From: Roseovarius autotrophicus
GTDB taxonomy: Bacteria > Pseudomonadota > Alphaproteobacteria > Rhodobacterales > Rhodobacteraceae
Reading direction: 5' to 3'
NCBI RefSeq assembly: GCF_018069895.1
Contig: NZ_JAGQDH010000004.1
Location: 124,001-188,000 of the forward strand
DNA length: 64,000 nt
Shown here: positions 17,017 to 24,696 of the stretch, in pieces
Position numbering within the stretch: position 1 is the first letter of the stretch
Layout of the letters: every line of letters begins with the position of its first letter
Program-made: the position numbers and the translations under genes
Notes under the pieces: model-generated
The model's input: only the letters and a program-made list of their open reading frames with translations
Database searches by the model: none
What the model was told of the DNA's origin: nothing

Positions 17017-17686
17017 CGGGAAAGCGCGCGGCAAGATCGGCCATGCGCGCGCAGTCGGTGCCGTCGAGCGGGCCGCTGGCATGCGGGCGAAAGCGCAGGC
17101 GAAAGGCACCAAGCACAGTCTCGGGCGCATTGTCGCCAATGGCGTAGCCGAACCGCCCGGCATCGCGCAGGAACGCGCCCCAGTTCACCCCCTCCCCTGC
17201 CGCGTCGGACCAGACCGACAGCCCGTCACGCGCCAGCCCGCGCCAGTCAAAGCGCGGCCCCGGATCGGATTTGCGCGCGGGCGCCATGTCGGAATGGGCG
17301 ATAACCCGGGCGGGTGGGATGGACCAGCGCGCCATGATCCCGGCCATGAGCGACCGCAGCGCCGCTATCTGCGGCGCGGGATAGGGATGCACGCCGGTAT
17401 TGGCCAACTCGATTCCGATGGAGTGCGAATTGACATCGCTTACCCTGCCCCAACGCCCGGTCCCGGCATGCCAGGCGCGCAACTCCTCGGGCATCATCCC
17501 CCAGATCACGCCTCGTTCCGAGACAAGGTAATGGGCCGAGACCTCTGCCGCCGGATCGCATAGCCGCTCCAGCGCCGCCTCGGCACTGGTCATGGCAGTG
17601 TGATGCAGCACGATCAGGTCGGGGCGCGCGCCGTCTCGGCGCGGACCATGGTTGGGAGAGGGACAGGAAAGGACCGTCCCCGTCAC
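16991..17686 (-). CDS. N-acetylmuramoyl-L-alanine amidase, AmpD/Amidase_2 type
   Basis: 231 aa with no signal peptide, so probably cytosolic. Zinc ligands typical of AmpD are visible: LIVLHHTAM (first His, near 28), VIAHSDMAP (second His) and the KSDPGPRFDW segment holding the third ligand Asp and the catalytic Lys. SHSIGIELANTG is also diagnostic. It cleaves 1,6-anhydro-muropeptides during cell-wall recycling. Its start overlaps the stop of the upstream lipoprotein gene by four bases (ATGA). Confidence 0.9.
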   Translation of the reverse strand: MTGTVLSCPSPNHGPRRDGARPDLIVLHHTAMTSAEAALERLCDPAAEVSAHYLVSERGVIWGMMPEELRAWHAGTGRWGRVSDVNSHSIGIELANTGVHPYPAPQIAALRSLMAGIMARWSIPPARVIAHSDMAPARKSDPGPRFDWRGLARDGLSVWSDAAGEGVNWGAFLRDAGRFGYAIGDNAPETVLGAFRLRFRPHASGPLDGTDCARMADLAARFPVDRMPPSA

Positions 17687-18405
17687 CCTCGGTTCCGCAC
17701 CGCCCGGCGGAAGGGCTCTGGATCCCAGTCGCAGGCATAGCCGTCGCCATCCGGGTCAAGCCCGAGGCGGTCGCGCTCCGGCCCGCCCCGGCGCAGGAAA
17801 TCGAGTTGCGCCTGGTCGGCAGACGGATAGGCACGGCAGGCGCGTTCAGCCTTGGCCGGCAGGTTGACGCCCATGCGGCGATATATCTGTGTGCCGCGCG
17901 TATGGCTGGTGCCCAGCGCATAGGCCACAATATTGGGGCCGACATCGCCGGGTCGGGGACCGATCGCCTCTGGCTGGATGACCTGATATTGTGCGCGGTT
18001 CTGCGCGATGCGGGCGGCATCCTCTTCGATCGAGCGTTCGGCATCGACCGCCTCGAAATAGTTCTCGCGCGAGATTCCAGCTGCGTTTACCACCGCCGGG
18101 GGCGGGTTCGATGGGCTGGCCTGCACCGCTTCGCGGCCCGTGGCGGGATCGACCCCGAGAGCCGCGCGCGTATCGGCGGCAAGCTGTTCGGCCTCGGAGG
18201 CGGGGGCGGCTCCGGCGCTCAGCGGCTCGGACGACACGGAATTGGGTGGCGGCAACGCATTGCCGGTCAGCGCCGCCTCTCGCGCGGCCTTCTGGCGCAG
18301 GTATTCGTTATAGTCGCCAAAGCCCACACCCGCCCCGCTATCGGGGATCCCCGGTGCGCAGGCCGTCAGTGCCGCGAGGACAACAAGTACAGAAGTAACG
18401 CGCAT
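17683..18405 (-). CDS. Excalibur-like putative lipoprotein
   Basis: About 240 aa from the ATG at 18405, which has AGGA eight bases upstream; the in-frame ATG at 18414 lacks a spaced site. A signal peptide ends in a lipobox-like LAALTAC at the start. The middle is Pro/Ala-rich and disordered. The last 25 residues, with LDPDGDGYACDWDPEPFR, match an excalibur calcium-binding-like motif (DxDxDGxxC). It probably sits at the cell surface and is coupled to the amidase gene downstream. Role unknown. Confidence 0.78.
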   Translation of the reverse strand: MRVTSVLVVLAALTACAPGIPDSGAGVGFGDYNEYLRQKAAREAALTGNALPPPNSVSSEPLSAGAAPASEAEQLAADTRAALGVDPATGREAVQASPSNPPPAVVNAAGISRENYFEAVDAERSIEEDAARIAQNRAQYQVIQPEAIGPRPGDVGPNIVAYALGTSHTRGTQIYRRMGVNLPAKAERACRAYPSADQAQLDFLRRGGPERDRLGLDPDGDGYACDWDPEPFRRAVRNRG

Positions 18406-18441
18406 TTGGTACATCCTGAAGACCAGCCTAACGGGCCAGTG

Positions 18442-19929
18442 TTACCACCATTTCGCGGGCCTGGCCACAAACCCCGTCGCGCGTTCGAGCGCATAGGCGG
18501 TATTGAGCAGATCGCCCTCTTCCCAGGGCCGCCCGATGAGTTGCAGCCCCAAGGGAAGCCCTTGCCGGTCGAGGCCGGCAGGCAGCGCGATTCCCGGCAG
18601 GCCCGCAAGGTTCACCGTCACGGTGAACACATCGTTGAGATACATCTGCACCGGGTCGGCATCGGTCATCTCGCCAAGGCCGAAGGCCGCCGAGGGCGTG
18701 GCGGGTGTCAGGATCGCATCGACACCGGCGGCGAAGACCTCTTCGAAATCGCGCTTTATGAGGGTGCGGACCTTGCGCGCGCGGTTGTAATAGGCGTCGT
18801 AGAACCCTGCAGACAGAACATAGGTGCCCACCATCACGCGGCGCTGCACCTCTGGTCCGAAGCCCTCGGCGCGGGTTTTCTCATACATTTCCGTGATGCC
18901 GTCGCCCTGCGCGAGTTTCGCCCGGTGGCCATAGCGCACCCCGTCATAGCGCGCGAGGTTCGAAGACGCCTCGGCAGGGGCGATGACGTAATAGGCGGGC
19001 AGCGCGTATCTGGTGTGGGGCAGACTGATGTCGCGGATCTCGGCACCGGCGTCGCGCAGCATCGCGGCCCCGTCTACCCAAAGCTTCTCGATCTCGGCGG
19101 GCATACCGTCCATGCGGTATTCGCGCGGAATCCCGATCACCTTGCCGCGAATGTCGCCCGACAGCATCGCCTCGAAATCCGGCACGGGCAGGTCGGCGCA
19201 GGTGCTGTCCCTGGGGTCATGGCCGCACATGGCCCCCAACATGATCGCCGCGTCACGCACTGTCTTTGTCATCGGCCCCGCCTGATCGAGCGACGAGGCA
19301 AAGGCCACGATCCCCCAGCGCGAACAGCGGCCATAGGTGGGCTTGATGCCGGTGATGCCGGCGAAGGCGGCGGGCTGGCGGATCGAGCCGCCGGTGTCCG
19401 TCCCCGTCGCGGCAAGGCAGAGATCGGCAGCCACCGCCGCCGCGGAACCGCCGGAAGATCCGCCCGGGGTCAGCGGCGTGGCGTCGTTGCCACGTCGCCA
19501 CGGGTTGATCACATTGCCATAGCAGGAGGTTTCGTTGCTCGACCCCATGGCGAACTCGTCCATGTTGAGCTTGCCCAGCATGACCGCGCCTGCGTCAAAC
19601 AGGTTCTGTGTCACGGTCGATTCGTATTCCGGCTTGAACCCTTGCAGGATGCGGCTTGCGGCCTGAGAGGGCACGCCCTTGGTGCAGAACAGATCCTTGA
19701 TGCCCAGGGGAATCCCGCACATCGCGGGCGCGTCGCCCTTGGCTATCCGCGCATCCGCCGCCTGCGCCTGATCGCGCGCCTGATCGGGAGTGTGATGGAC
19801 AAAGGCATTGAGCGCCCCCGCCCCCTCGATGGCGGCAAGGCAGGCGTCGGTCAGATCGAGGCTTGTCACCTCGCCCCGGCGCAGCGCGTCGCGCGCCTCG
19901 GCGATGGTCAGTGTGTTGAGGTCGGTCAT
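18442..19929 (-). CDS. gatA: Glutamyl/aspartyl-tRNA amidotransferase subunit A
   Basis: 495 aa from the ATG at 19929, with GGAG five bases upstream; a GTG two codons earlier overlaps the gatC stop. The amidase Ser-cisSer-Lys triad is present: the Lys in [10 protein letters not shown], the cis-Ser in [13 protein letters not shown] and the nucleophile Ser in [12 protein letters not shown]. GatA releases ammonia from glutamine for the GatCAB complex, which converts mischarged Glu-tRNA-Gln or Asp-tRNA-Asn. gatC is immediately upstream; gatB is not in this window. Confidence 0.96.
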   Translation of the reverse strand: MTDLNTLTIAEARDALRRGEVTSLDLTDACLAAIEGAGALNAFVHHTPDQARDQAQAADARIAKGDAPAMCGIPLGIKDLFCTKGVPSQAASRILQGFKPEYESTVTQNLFDAGAVMLGKLNMDEFAMGSSNETSCYGNVINPWRRGNDATPLTPGGSSGGSAAAVAADLCLAATGTDTGGSIRQPAAFAGITGIKPTYGRCSRWGIVAFASSLDQAGPMTKTVRDAAIMLGAMCGHDPRDSTCADLPVPDFEAMLSGDIRGKVIGIPREYRMDGMPAEIEKLWVDGAAMLRDAGAEIRDISLPHTRYALPAYYVIAPAEASSNLARYDGVRYGHRAKLAQGDGITEMYEKTRAEGFGPEVQRRVMVGTYVLSAGFYDAYYNRARKVRTLIKRDFEEVFAAGVDAILTPATPSAAFGLGEMTDADPVQMYLNDVFTVTVNLAGLPGIALPAGLDRQGLPLGLQLIGRPWEEGDLLNTAYALERATGFVARPAKWW

Positions 19930-19931
19930 GT

Positions 19932-20219
19932 TCACTCCACCACTTTCGGCACGGCAAAGAAGCCTTCGCGCGCATCGGGTGCGTTCGACAGGATTTCGGC
20001 CTGCCGGTTGCCGTCGGTCACCACATCGGCGCGGCGCTTGAGGCGCATGGGCGTGACACTGGTCATCGGCTCGACGCCCTCGACATCGACCGCATTCAAC
20101 TGCTCGATGAAGCCGAGAATGGTGTTGAATTCCTGCGCAAGCGCAGGCAGCGCGGCCTCTTCCACGCGGATGCGGGCGAGTTTGGCCACCTTGGCGGCGG
20201 TCTCGAGATCGATCGACAT
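19932..20219 (-). CDS. gatC: Glutamyl/aspartyl-tRNA amidotransferase subunit C
   Basis: 95 aa. It opens with the conserved [21 protein letters not shown] helix and ends in the [14 protein letters not shown] tail that wraps around GatA/GatB. It stabilises the amidotransferase complex. An AAGGAGGGC site precedes the ATG. The stop lies two bases before the gatA ATG, so the pair is coupled. Confidence 0.95.
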   Translation of the reverse strand: MSIDLETAAKVAKLARIRVEEAALPALAQEFNTILGFIEQLNAVDVEGVEPMTSVTPMRLKRRADVVTDGNRQAEILSNAPDAREGFFAVPKVVE

Positions 20220-20342
20220 GCAGCCCTCCTTGATCGGGTCGGGATGCGTTTACCCGCGCGACGCGGCAGAGGCAAGCGGGCGGGGGTTTTCAGCGGCGGC
20301 GGGTCTGCTAGGCTGAGCGCGAAACACGGGAAGGAGCCCCTC

Positions 20343-21035
20343 ATGCGCATCACCTGGCTTGGCCACAGTTCGTTCCGGATCGAGATCGGCAGGCAGGTCC
20401 TGCTGATCGACCCCTGGCTCAACGGCAACCCGATGCTGGCGGAAGAAAGCCACGCGGCGGCGACCGAAGGGGCCACGCATATCCTGCTGACGCACGCGCA
20501 TTTCGACCATGTGGCCGATGTGCTGCCGCTGGCGAAGCAGCTGGGCGTGCCGGTGGTGGGGCAATACGATCTCATGTCCCATTGGGCCGAGGCCGAAGGG
20601 ATCGAGACCACGGGCTTCAACAAGGGTGGCACGGTCGATCTGGGCGGCGTCCGGGTGACGATGGTACACGCCACCCATTCCACCTCGATCGCCACGCCCG
20701 AGGGGCCGCAGGTGGTGGGCAGCGAATGCGGCTACATGATCGCGGGCGAGGGCCGGGTGATCTATGTCTCGGGCGACACGGATGTGATGGCCGACATGGG
20801 CGTGTTCAACGACCTGCACCACCCCGATATCGGCATTCTCTGCGCGGGCGGGCATTTCACAATGGACATGGCGCGCGCCGCCTATGCGGCGAAAACCTTC
20901 TTTGATTTCAAGGTGGTGATCCCGTGTCATTACCGCACCTTCCCACTGCTGGAGCAGTCGGCGGCACCGCTTATCAAGGCGCTGCCGGGGGTGAAGGTGA
21001 TCGAGCCGGAGGTGATGGCGGCGATCGAGATTTGA
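20343..21035 (+). CDS. UPF0173 metal-dependent hydrolase (metallo-beta-lactamase fold)
   Basis: 230 aa from the ATG at 20343, behind GGAAGGAG. It begins MRITWLGHSSFRIEIG and has the zinc motif THAHFDHVADV (HxHxDH), the GDTDVMADM segment with the bridging Asp, and PCHYRTFP near the end. This is the standard UPF0173/YtkL set. In vivo substrate unknown. It is divergent from gatCA with about 120 bases between. Confidence 0.92.
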   Translation: MRITWLGHSSFRIEIGRQVLLIDPWLNGNPMLAEESHAAATEGATHILLTHAHFDHVADVLPLAKQLGVPVVGQYDLMSHWAEAEGIETTGFNKGGTVDLGGVRVTMVHATHSTSIATPEGPQVVGSECGYMIAGEGRVIYVSGDTDVMADMGVFNDLHHPDIGILCAGGHFTMDMARAAYAAKTFFDFKVVIPCHYRTFPLLEQSAAPLIKALPGVKVIEPEVMAAIEI

Positions 21036-21073
21036 GGCCCGAGCGGGGGCACGGCCCCCACACGCAGGTTCAA

Positions 21074-21113
21074 GTGGGGGCCAGCCCCCACACCCCCGGG
21101 ATATTTTCAGCCA
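21074..21113 (+). repeat. Hairpin repeat related to the 3'-end element
   Basis: GTGGGGG-CCAG-CCCCCAC (21074-21091) is followed by ACCCCCGGGATATTTTCAGCC. The layout matches the longer copy at 44290-44339: G-run hairpin with a CCAG loop, then CCCCCGG and a TATTTTC core. It lies 38 bases after the UPF0173 stop in the sense direction; the last part has diverged. Confidence 0.6.
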
Positions 21114-21120
21114 GAAGAAA

Positions 21121-21930
21121 TCAGGGGCGCGGGCGGCGGCTGCGTTGCGGTTTGGCCTTGGGCTTGAGCGGCGCGGGGGCATCGGGGGCAGTGAGGCCAA
21201 GCTGGTCGCGCAGCACGCGGGCGCGGATTTCCTCGACCGCGCCGGGGACGAGCTTGCCAAGCTGGAAGGGACCATAGGACAGGCGGATGAGGCGGTTGAC
21301 CACGAGACCTATCGCCTCCATCGCGCGGCGGATCTCGCGGTTCTTGCCTTCGCGGATCGCCACCGTGATCCAGGCATTGGCCCCCTTTTGCCGGTCGAGC
21401 GTGACGGTCATCGGCTGGAAGCGCTCGCCGTCCACGGTCAGCCCCTTGCGCAGCGGCTCGAATGTGGTGTCCGACGGCGTGCCGTTCACGCGCACGCGGT
21501 AGCGGCGCAGCCAGCCGGTCGAGGGCAGTTCCAGCCGCCTTTTGAGCGCGCCATCATTGGTGAGCAGCAAGAGCCCCTCGGAGTTGAGGTCGAGTCGGCC
21601 CACGCTCATCACGCGGGGCATGTCCTCGGGCAGGTCGTCATAGATGGTGGGGCGGCCCTTTTCATCGCGGCTGGTGGTCACAAGGCCCTTGGGCTTGTGA
21701 TAAAGCCAGAGACGGGCAGGTTCGGGGGCGTCGAGCGCGCGGCCATCCACCACGATTCGATCGGCGGCGGTGACGTTGAGCGCAGGCGAGGTGATCTTCT
21801 GGCCGTTCACGGTGACGCGGCCCTCGGCAATCAGGCGCTCGGCATCGCGGCGGCTGGCAAGTCCGGCGCGGGCGATGACCTTGGCGATGCGCTCGCCCTC
21901 TGGGGATGTGCTGTTCATGGGGGCGCGCAT
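21121..21930 (-). CDS. rluB: 23S rRNA pseudouridine synthase, RluB type
   Basis: 269 aa from the ATG at 21930; MNSTSP at 21918 is an alternative, and neither has a clear ribosome site. An S4 RNA-binding domain (RIAKVIARAGLASRRDAERLI) comes first, then the RsuA/RluB catalytic domain with the nucleophile Asp in SVGRLDLNSEGLLLLTNDG and the KEGKNREIRRAM-like segment (REGKNREIRR). A basic KPKAKPQRSRRPRP tail probably aids rRNA binding. It modifies U2605 of 23S rRNA in E. coli. Divergent from tadA. Confidence 0.9.
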   Translation of the reverse strand: MRAPMNSTSPEGERIAKVIARAGLASRRDAERLIAEGRVTVNGQKITSPALNVTAADRIVVDGRALDAPEPARLWLYHKPKGLVTTSRDEKGRPTIYDDLPEDMPRVMSVGRLDLNSEGLLLLTNDGALKRRLELPSTGWLRRYRVRVNGTPSDTTFEPLRKGLTVDGERFQPMTVTLDRQKGANAWITVAIREGKNREIRRAMEAIGLVVNRLIRLSYGPFQLGKLVPGAVEEIRARVLRDQLGLTAPDAPAPLKPKAKPQRSRRPRP

Positions 21931-21981
21931 AGCGCAAAGCCGGGGCTTGCGAAAGGGCGATGCGCGGGCGACAAGCGGATC

Positions 21982-22437
21982 ATGGGGTTTCGCAGCCACA
22001 TGCAGGCCGCGCTTGATGAGGCGCAGGCCGCCGCCCGGCGCGGCGAGGTGCCCGTGGGCGCGGTCGTGGTTGCGCCCACGGGACGGATCGTGGCGCGGGC
22101 GGGCAACCGGACGCGGGAGTTGAGCGATCCGACGGCCCATGCGGAAATTCTCGCGCTGCGGCTGGCCTGTGCGGCGGCGGGGTCGGAGCGGCTGCCCGGT
22201 CATGACCTTTATGTGACGCTGGAGCCCTGTGCCATGTGCGCGGCGGCGATCTCTGTGGCGCGGATTGCGCGGCTTTACTACGGGGCGGCCGATCCCAAGT
22301 CGGGCGGGGTGGCACAGGGGGCGCGGGTGTTTGTCCATCCGCAATGCCACCATGTGCCGGAGGTCTATGACGGGATCGCCGCGCGTGAGGCCGAGGTGCT
22401 GTTGCGCGGGTTCTTTGCCGAGCGGCGCGGGTTATAG
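21982..22437 (+). CDS. tadA: tRNA-specific adenosine deaminase
   Basis: 151 aa. The zinc-deaminase motifs are complete: HAEILAL (His ligand and proton-shuttling Glu) and PCAMCAAAI (two Cys ligands). The early EVPVGAVVV segment is also typical. TadA converts A34 to inosine in tRNA-Arg(ACG) and is essential. The start was taken at the ATG at 21982. The last six bases overlap the end of the convergent LysR gene. Confidence 0.95.
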   Translation: MGFRSHMQAALDEAQAAARRGEVPVGAVVVAPTGRIVARAGNRTRELSDPTAHAEILALRLACAAAGSERLPGHDLYVTLEPCAMCAAAISVARIARLYYGAADPKSGGVAQGARVFVHPQCHHVPEVYDGIAAREAEVLLRGFFAERRGL

Positions 22438-23397
22438 CAGCGTCAGCCCCGAGGCAAGGAACGGGTGGCGCGCAATGGCAGGCGCGACGACGGCCTCTTG
22501 CAGCACCGGCTTCAGCCGCGCGGCGATCCTGGCCGGCATGTCCTGCAGGATGCCCTTGCGCGCGGTCACGCTGATCGTGCGGGTGAGCGGCGCAAGCGGC
22601 AGTTCCATGACGTCGATCTGATCGGCGAAGCGGCGCGCACGCATGAGCGCGAGCGGCGTCAGGATCGACCAGCCGGTGCCCTGCCCGACCAGCGCGAGAA
22701 TGGAGTGGTAGCTGTCAAGTTCGAACCGGTAGGGCAGGCTGAGACCTTCGCGCGCCAGATGGGCCGAGATGAGCCGACCCATGTAATGACGCTGGGTATA
22801 CTGGATGAGTGGCAGGCGCTTCAGCTCGCGCAGAAGTTCGCGCTCGGGGCGGATCGCGCCTTTTGGGGCGACCACCACGAAACATTCGCGCAAGACGGGG
22901 TGCACCTCTGTCCAGTCATCGCCTTCGCCAAGCTCTGACGCCACGATGATGTCGAGCGTGCGCGCATCAAGCTGGTCGTAGAGGTCATGGCTTGCCCCGG
23001 TTTCCAGAAGGAACTGGCAGCCCTTGAGGTCGTCCGCCATGTGGGTGAGCAGATGCGGCGTCACATCGGCCTCCAGATCCTCGATCGTGCCAAGGCGGAA
23101 ACGGGTGAGCGTCGAGAGATGCGACATCGCGAGTTCGGCCCGCGCCTGTGCCGCCTCGTCGAGGATCGCCTGGGCGCGGCGGTGCATGATCTCGCCCGCG
23201 GGCGTGAGGCGGATGGGGCGCGCGTTGCGTTGCAGAAGCGTCGCGCCGACCGCGCCTTCGAGGTTGGTGAGTTGCTGGCTGACCGCCGAGGGGCTGGCGC
23301 CAAGGCGGCGGGCGGCAGCCGAGATCGAGCGTTCATCGGCAGCGGCCATGAACACCTCGATCCCCCAGAGGGTTATCCGCCCCCTGCTCTCGCCCAT
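22432..23397 (-). CDS. LysR-family transcriptional regulator
   Basis: 321 aa. The N-terminal winged helix-turn-helix is clear (FMAAADERSISAAARRLGASPSAVSQQLTNLEGAVGATLLQR), followed by the linker helix and a substrate-binding effector domain. The family represses or activates genes in response to a small co-inducer, often for a divergent target; here both neighbours are same-strand or convergent, so the target is not obvious. phaR ends only six bases upstream, so it may share the phaR transcript. Confidence 0.9.
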   Translation of the reverse strand: MGESRGRITLWGIEVFMAAADERSISAAARRLGASPSAVSQQLTNLEGAVGATLLQRNARPIRLTPAGEIMHRRAQAILDEAAQARAELAMSHLSTLTRFRLGTIEDLEADVTPHLLTHMADDLKGCQFLLETGASHDLYDQLDARTLDIIVASELGEGDDWTEVHPVLRECFVVVAPKGAIRPERELLRELKRLPLIQYTQRHYMGRLISAHLAREGLSLPYRFELDSYHSILALVGQGTGWSILTPLALMRARRFADQIDVMELPLAPLTRTISVTARKGILQDMPARIAARLKPVLQEAVVAPAIARHPFLASGLTLL

Positions 23398-23403
23398 GGC
23401 GGC

Positions 23404-23955
23404 CTACTTGCCGAGCCTGGAGAGCTTGGCCTGCAACTCGGCAAGCTGTTTGCGGATCTCGTCGAGATCCTCAGCCTCCTCGCCGGACTCTTTCCGGGGT
23501 GCAGTGCCCGCAAGCCCGCTGAACCCGCCGGTCATCGCCTTCATGAACGCCTCCTGCTGGGCGCGCATCGCCTCCATTCCGGGCATCGCGGCCAACGGAT
23601 TGGCCTTGGTCATGTTCTCGAGCAGTTTCGATTGCCCGTCGCGCAGCATCTCGAAACTGGCGGCGAGGAATTCGGGCACGATACTGGTGGCCTGCGTGGT
23701 GTAGCTGCGCACCAGATCGTTGAGCACGTTGATCGGCAGCACGCTTTCGCCGCGGCTCTCGTGTTCGGCGATGATCTGGAGCAGGTATTGGCGGGTGAGG
23801 TCATCGCCTGACTTGAGGTCGATGATCTGCACCTCGCGCCCCTCACGGATGAAGGTGGCGATATCCTCAAGCGTGACGTAATCCGATGTCTCGGTATTGT
23901 AGAGGCGGCGGCTGGCGTAGCGTTTGATCAGCAGCGGTTTTTTCGTATCGGCCAA
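23404..23955 (-). CDS. phaR: Polyhydroxyalkanoate synthesis repressor
   Basis: 183 aa, starting at a TTG at 23955 behind a very strong GGGAGGG site six bases upstream. No ATG occurs near the conserved N-terminus KKPLLIKRYASRRLYNTETSDYVTL, which is the PHB/PHA regulator DNA-binding domain. The middle (YLLQIIAEHESRGE...) is the PHB-binding accumulation domain, and the C-terminus is a coiled coil (LDEIRKQLAELQAKLSRL). PhaR binds both PHB granules and DNA, releasing phasin gene repression when polymer accumulates. A CTGC-N3-GCAG site at 23982 lies just before it, implying autorepression. Confidence 0.93.
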   Translation of the reverse strand: MADTKKPLLIKRYASRRLYNTETSDYVTLEDIATFIREGREVQIIDLKSGDDLTRQYLLQIIAEHESRGESVLPINVLNDLVRSYTTQATSIVPEFLAASFEMLRDGQSKLLENMTKANPLAAMPGMEAMRAQQEAFMKAMTGGFSGLAGTAPRKESGEEAEDLDEIRKQLAELQAKLSRLGK

Positions 23956-23981
23956 GGCGAACCCTCCCAGGGTATGCAGTG

Positions 23982-23992
23982 CTGCGCCGCAG
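23982..23992. promoter_or_regulatory. Candidate PhaR operator upstream of phaR
   Basis: CTGC-GCC-GCAG, an inverted repeat with a 3-base centre, 26 bases before the phaR start. It matches three other sites in the pha locus. PhaR of Paracoccus is known to bind TGC-rich elements; this particular assignment is inferred. Confidence 0.6.
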
Positions 23993-24010
23993 CTTAGACG
24001 CGCGCGCAGC

Positions 24011-24042
24011 AAAAAGAAAGGGCGAGCCGTAAAGGCTCGCCC
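24011..24042 (-). terminator. Rho-independent terminator of phaP
   Basis: A perfect 9-bp stem GGGCGAGCC/GGCTCGCCC (24020-24042) is followed on the minus strand by CTTTCTTTTT. It lies 64 bases after the phaP stop and insulates phaP from phaR. Confidence 0.88.
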
Positions 24043-24105
24043 TGCGCAGGGCCTGTCCCGCTTGGGAGGGGAAAGGGACAGCCTGGCAAATCCGACCGTG
24101 GCCGA

Positions 24106-24555
24106 TCACTTGGCGGCGGTGGTCGCTTTCTTGGTCGCGGCCGTCACGTCATCAGTGGCCTTCTTGACGACGTTGGCGGCGTCTTCCTGAATGGTCTTGC
24201 CGGCGGCGAGGAGCAGCTCGACGGTTTCCATCTGCACTTTCTTCGCGACTTCGGCGAAGGCGGCGAGGTTCTCGGCGGCCACTTCGGCATTTGCCGACGC
24301 GAAATCGGTCATCGCCTTGGCATAGTCGGCCGGCTCGGTCTTGGCCTTGGAGATATCGCTCAGCCTGGAGAGGGTTTCCTTGGCCCACTTGTTCGAGATT
24401 TCAGCCGATTGCTCGGCGGCCGAGAGGGCAACGCCCGACAGCTTCTCGTTCAGGGCGGCCTGGTTCTTGAAGGCGTCTTCCATCGCCTTGGTGTCAACCG
24501 GGAACGCGCCGAGGAAATCCTTGAACACGGCGGTAAAGTCCTGGGTCTTGGTCAT
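24106..24555 (-). CDS. phaP: Phasin (PHB granule-associated protein)
   Basis: 149 aa from the ATG at 24555, behind AAGGAC. Low in aromatic residues, rich in Ala/Lys/Glu, helical throughout (AFKNQAALNEKLSGVALSAAEQSAEISNKWAKETLSRL), with no signal peptide. This fits the phasin family that coats PHB granules and limits their size. It ends in a lysine/alanine-rich KKATTAAK tail. Two PhaR-type operators lie 65-105 bases upstream. Confidence 0.92.
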   Translation of the reverse strand: MTKTQDFTAVFKDFLGAFPVDTKAMEDAFKNQAALNEKLSGVALSAAEQSAEISNKWAKETLSRLSDISKAKTEPADYAKAMTDFASANAEVAAENLAAFAEVAKKVQMETVELLLAAGKTIQEDAANVVKKATDDVTAATKKATTAAK

Positions 24556-24619
24556 GATCTTCGTCCTTTCAGTTGAAGCGGGGGCATCCGCTGTGTTTTG
24601 CAACTGAGAGGAATATACT

Positions 24620-24634
24620 TGCTGCACCGCAGCA
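24620..24634. promoter_or_regulatory. Candidate PhaR operator 1 upstream of phaP
   Basis: TGCTGC-ACC-GCAGCA, a perfect inverted repeat with 6-base arms, 65 bases upstream of the phaP start. It is the best of the four sites. Confidence 0.7.
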
Positions 24635-24649
24635 TTTCAAGGGTTTTTT

Positions 24650-24660
24650 CTGCGCTGCAG
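24650..24660. promoter_or_regulatory. Candidate PhaR operator 2 upstream of phaP
   Basis: CTGC-GCT-GCAG, with its centre 28 bases from the centre of operator 1. A paired arrangement would allow cooperative repression of the phasin promoter. Confidence 0.65.
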
Positions 24661-24696
24661 CAAAACTGTCATGAAGGCGGAATTCAAGCCTTGTAT

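Noticed and set aside
17806..20316. Long plus-strand frame across gatCA and the lipoprotein
   Set aside because: Antisense to three well-supported genes.
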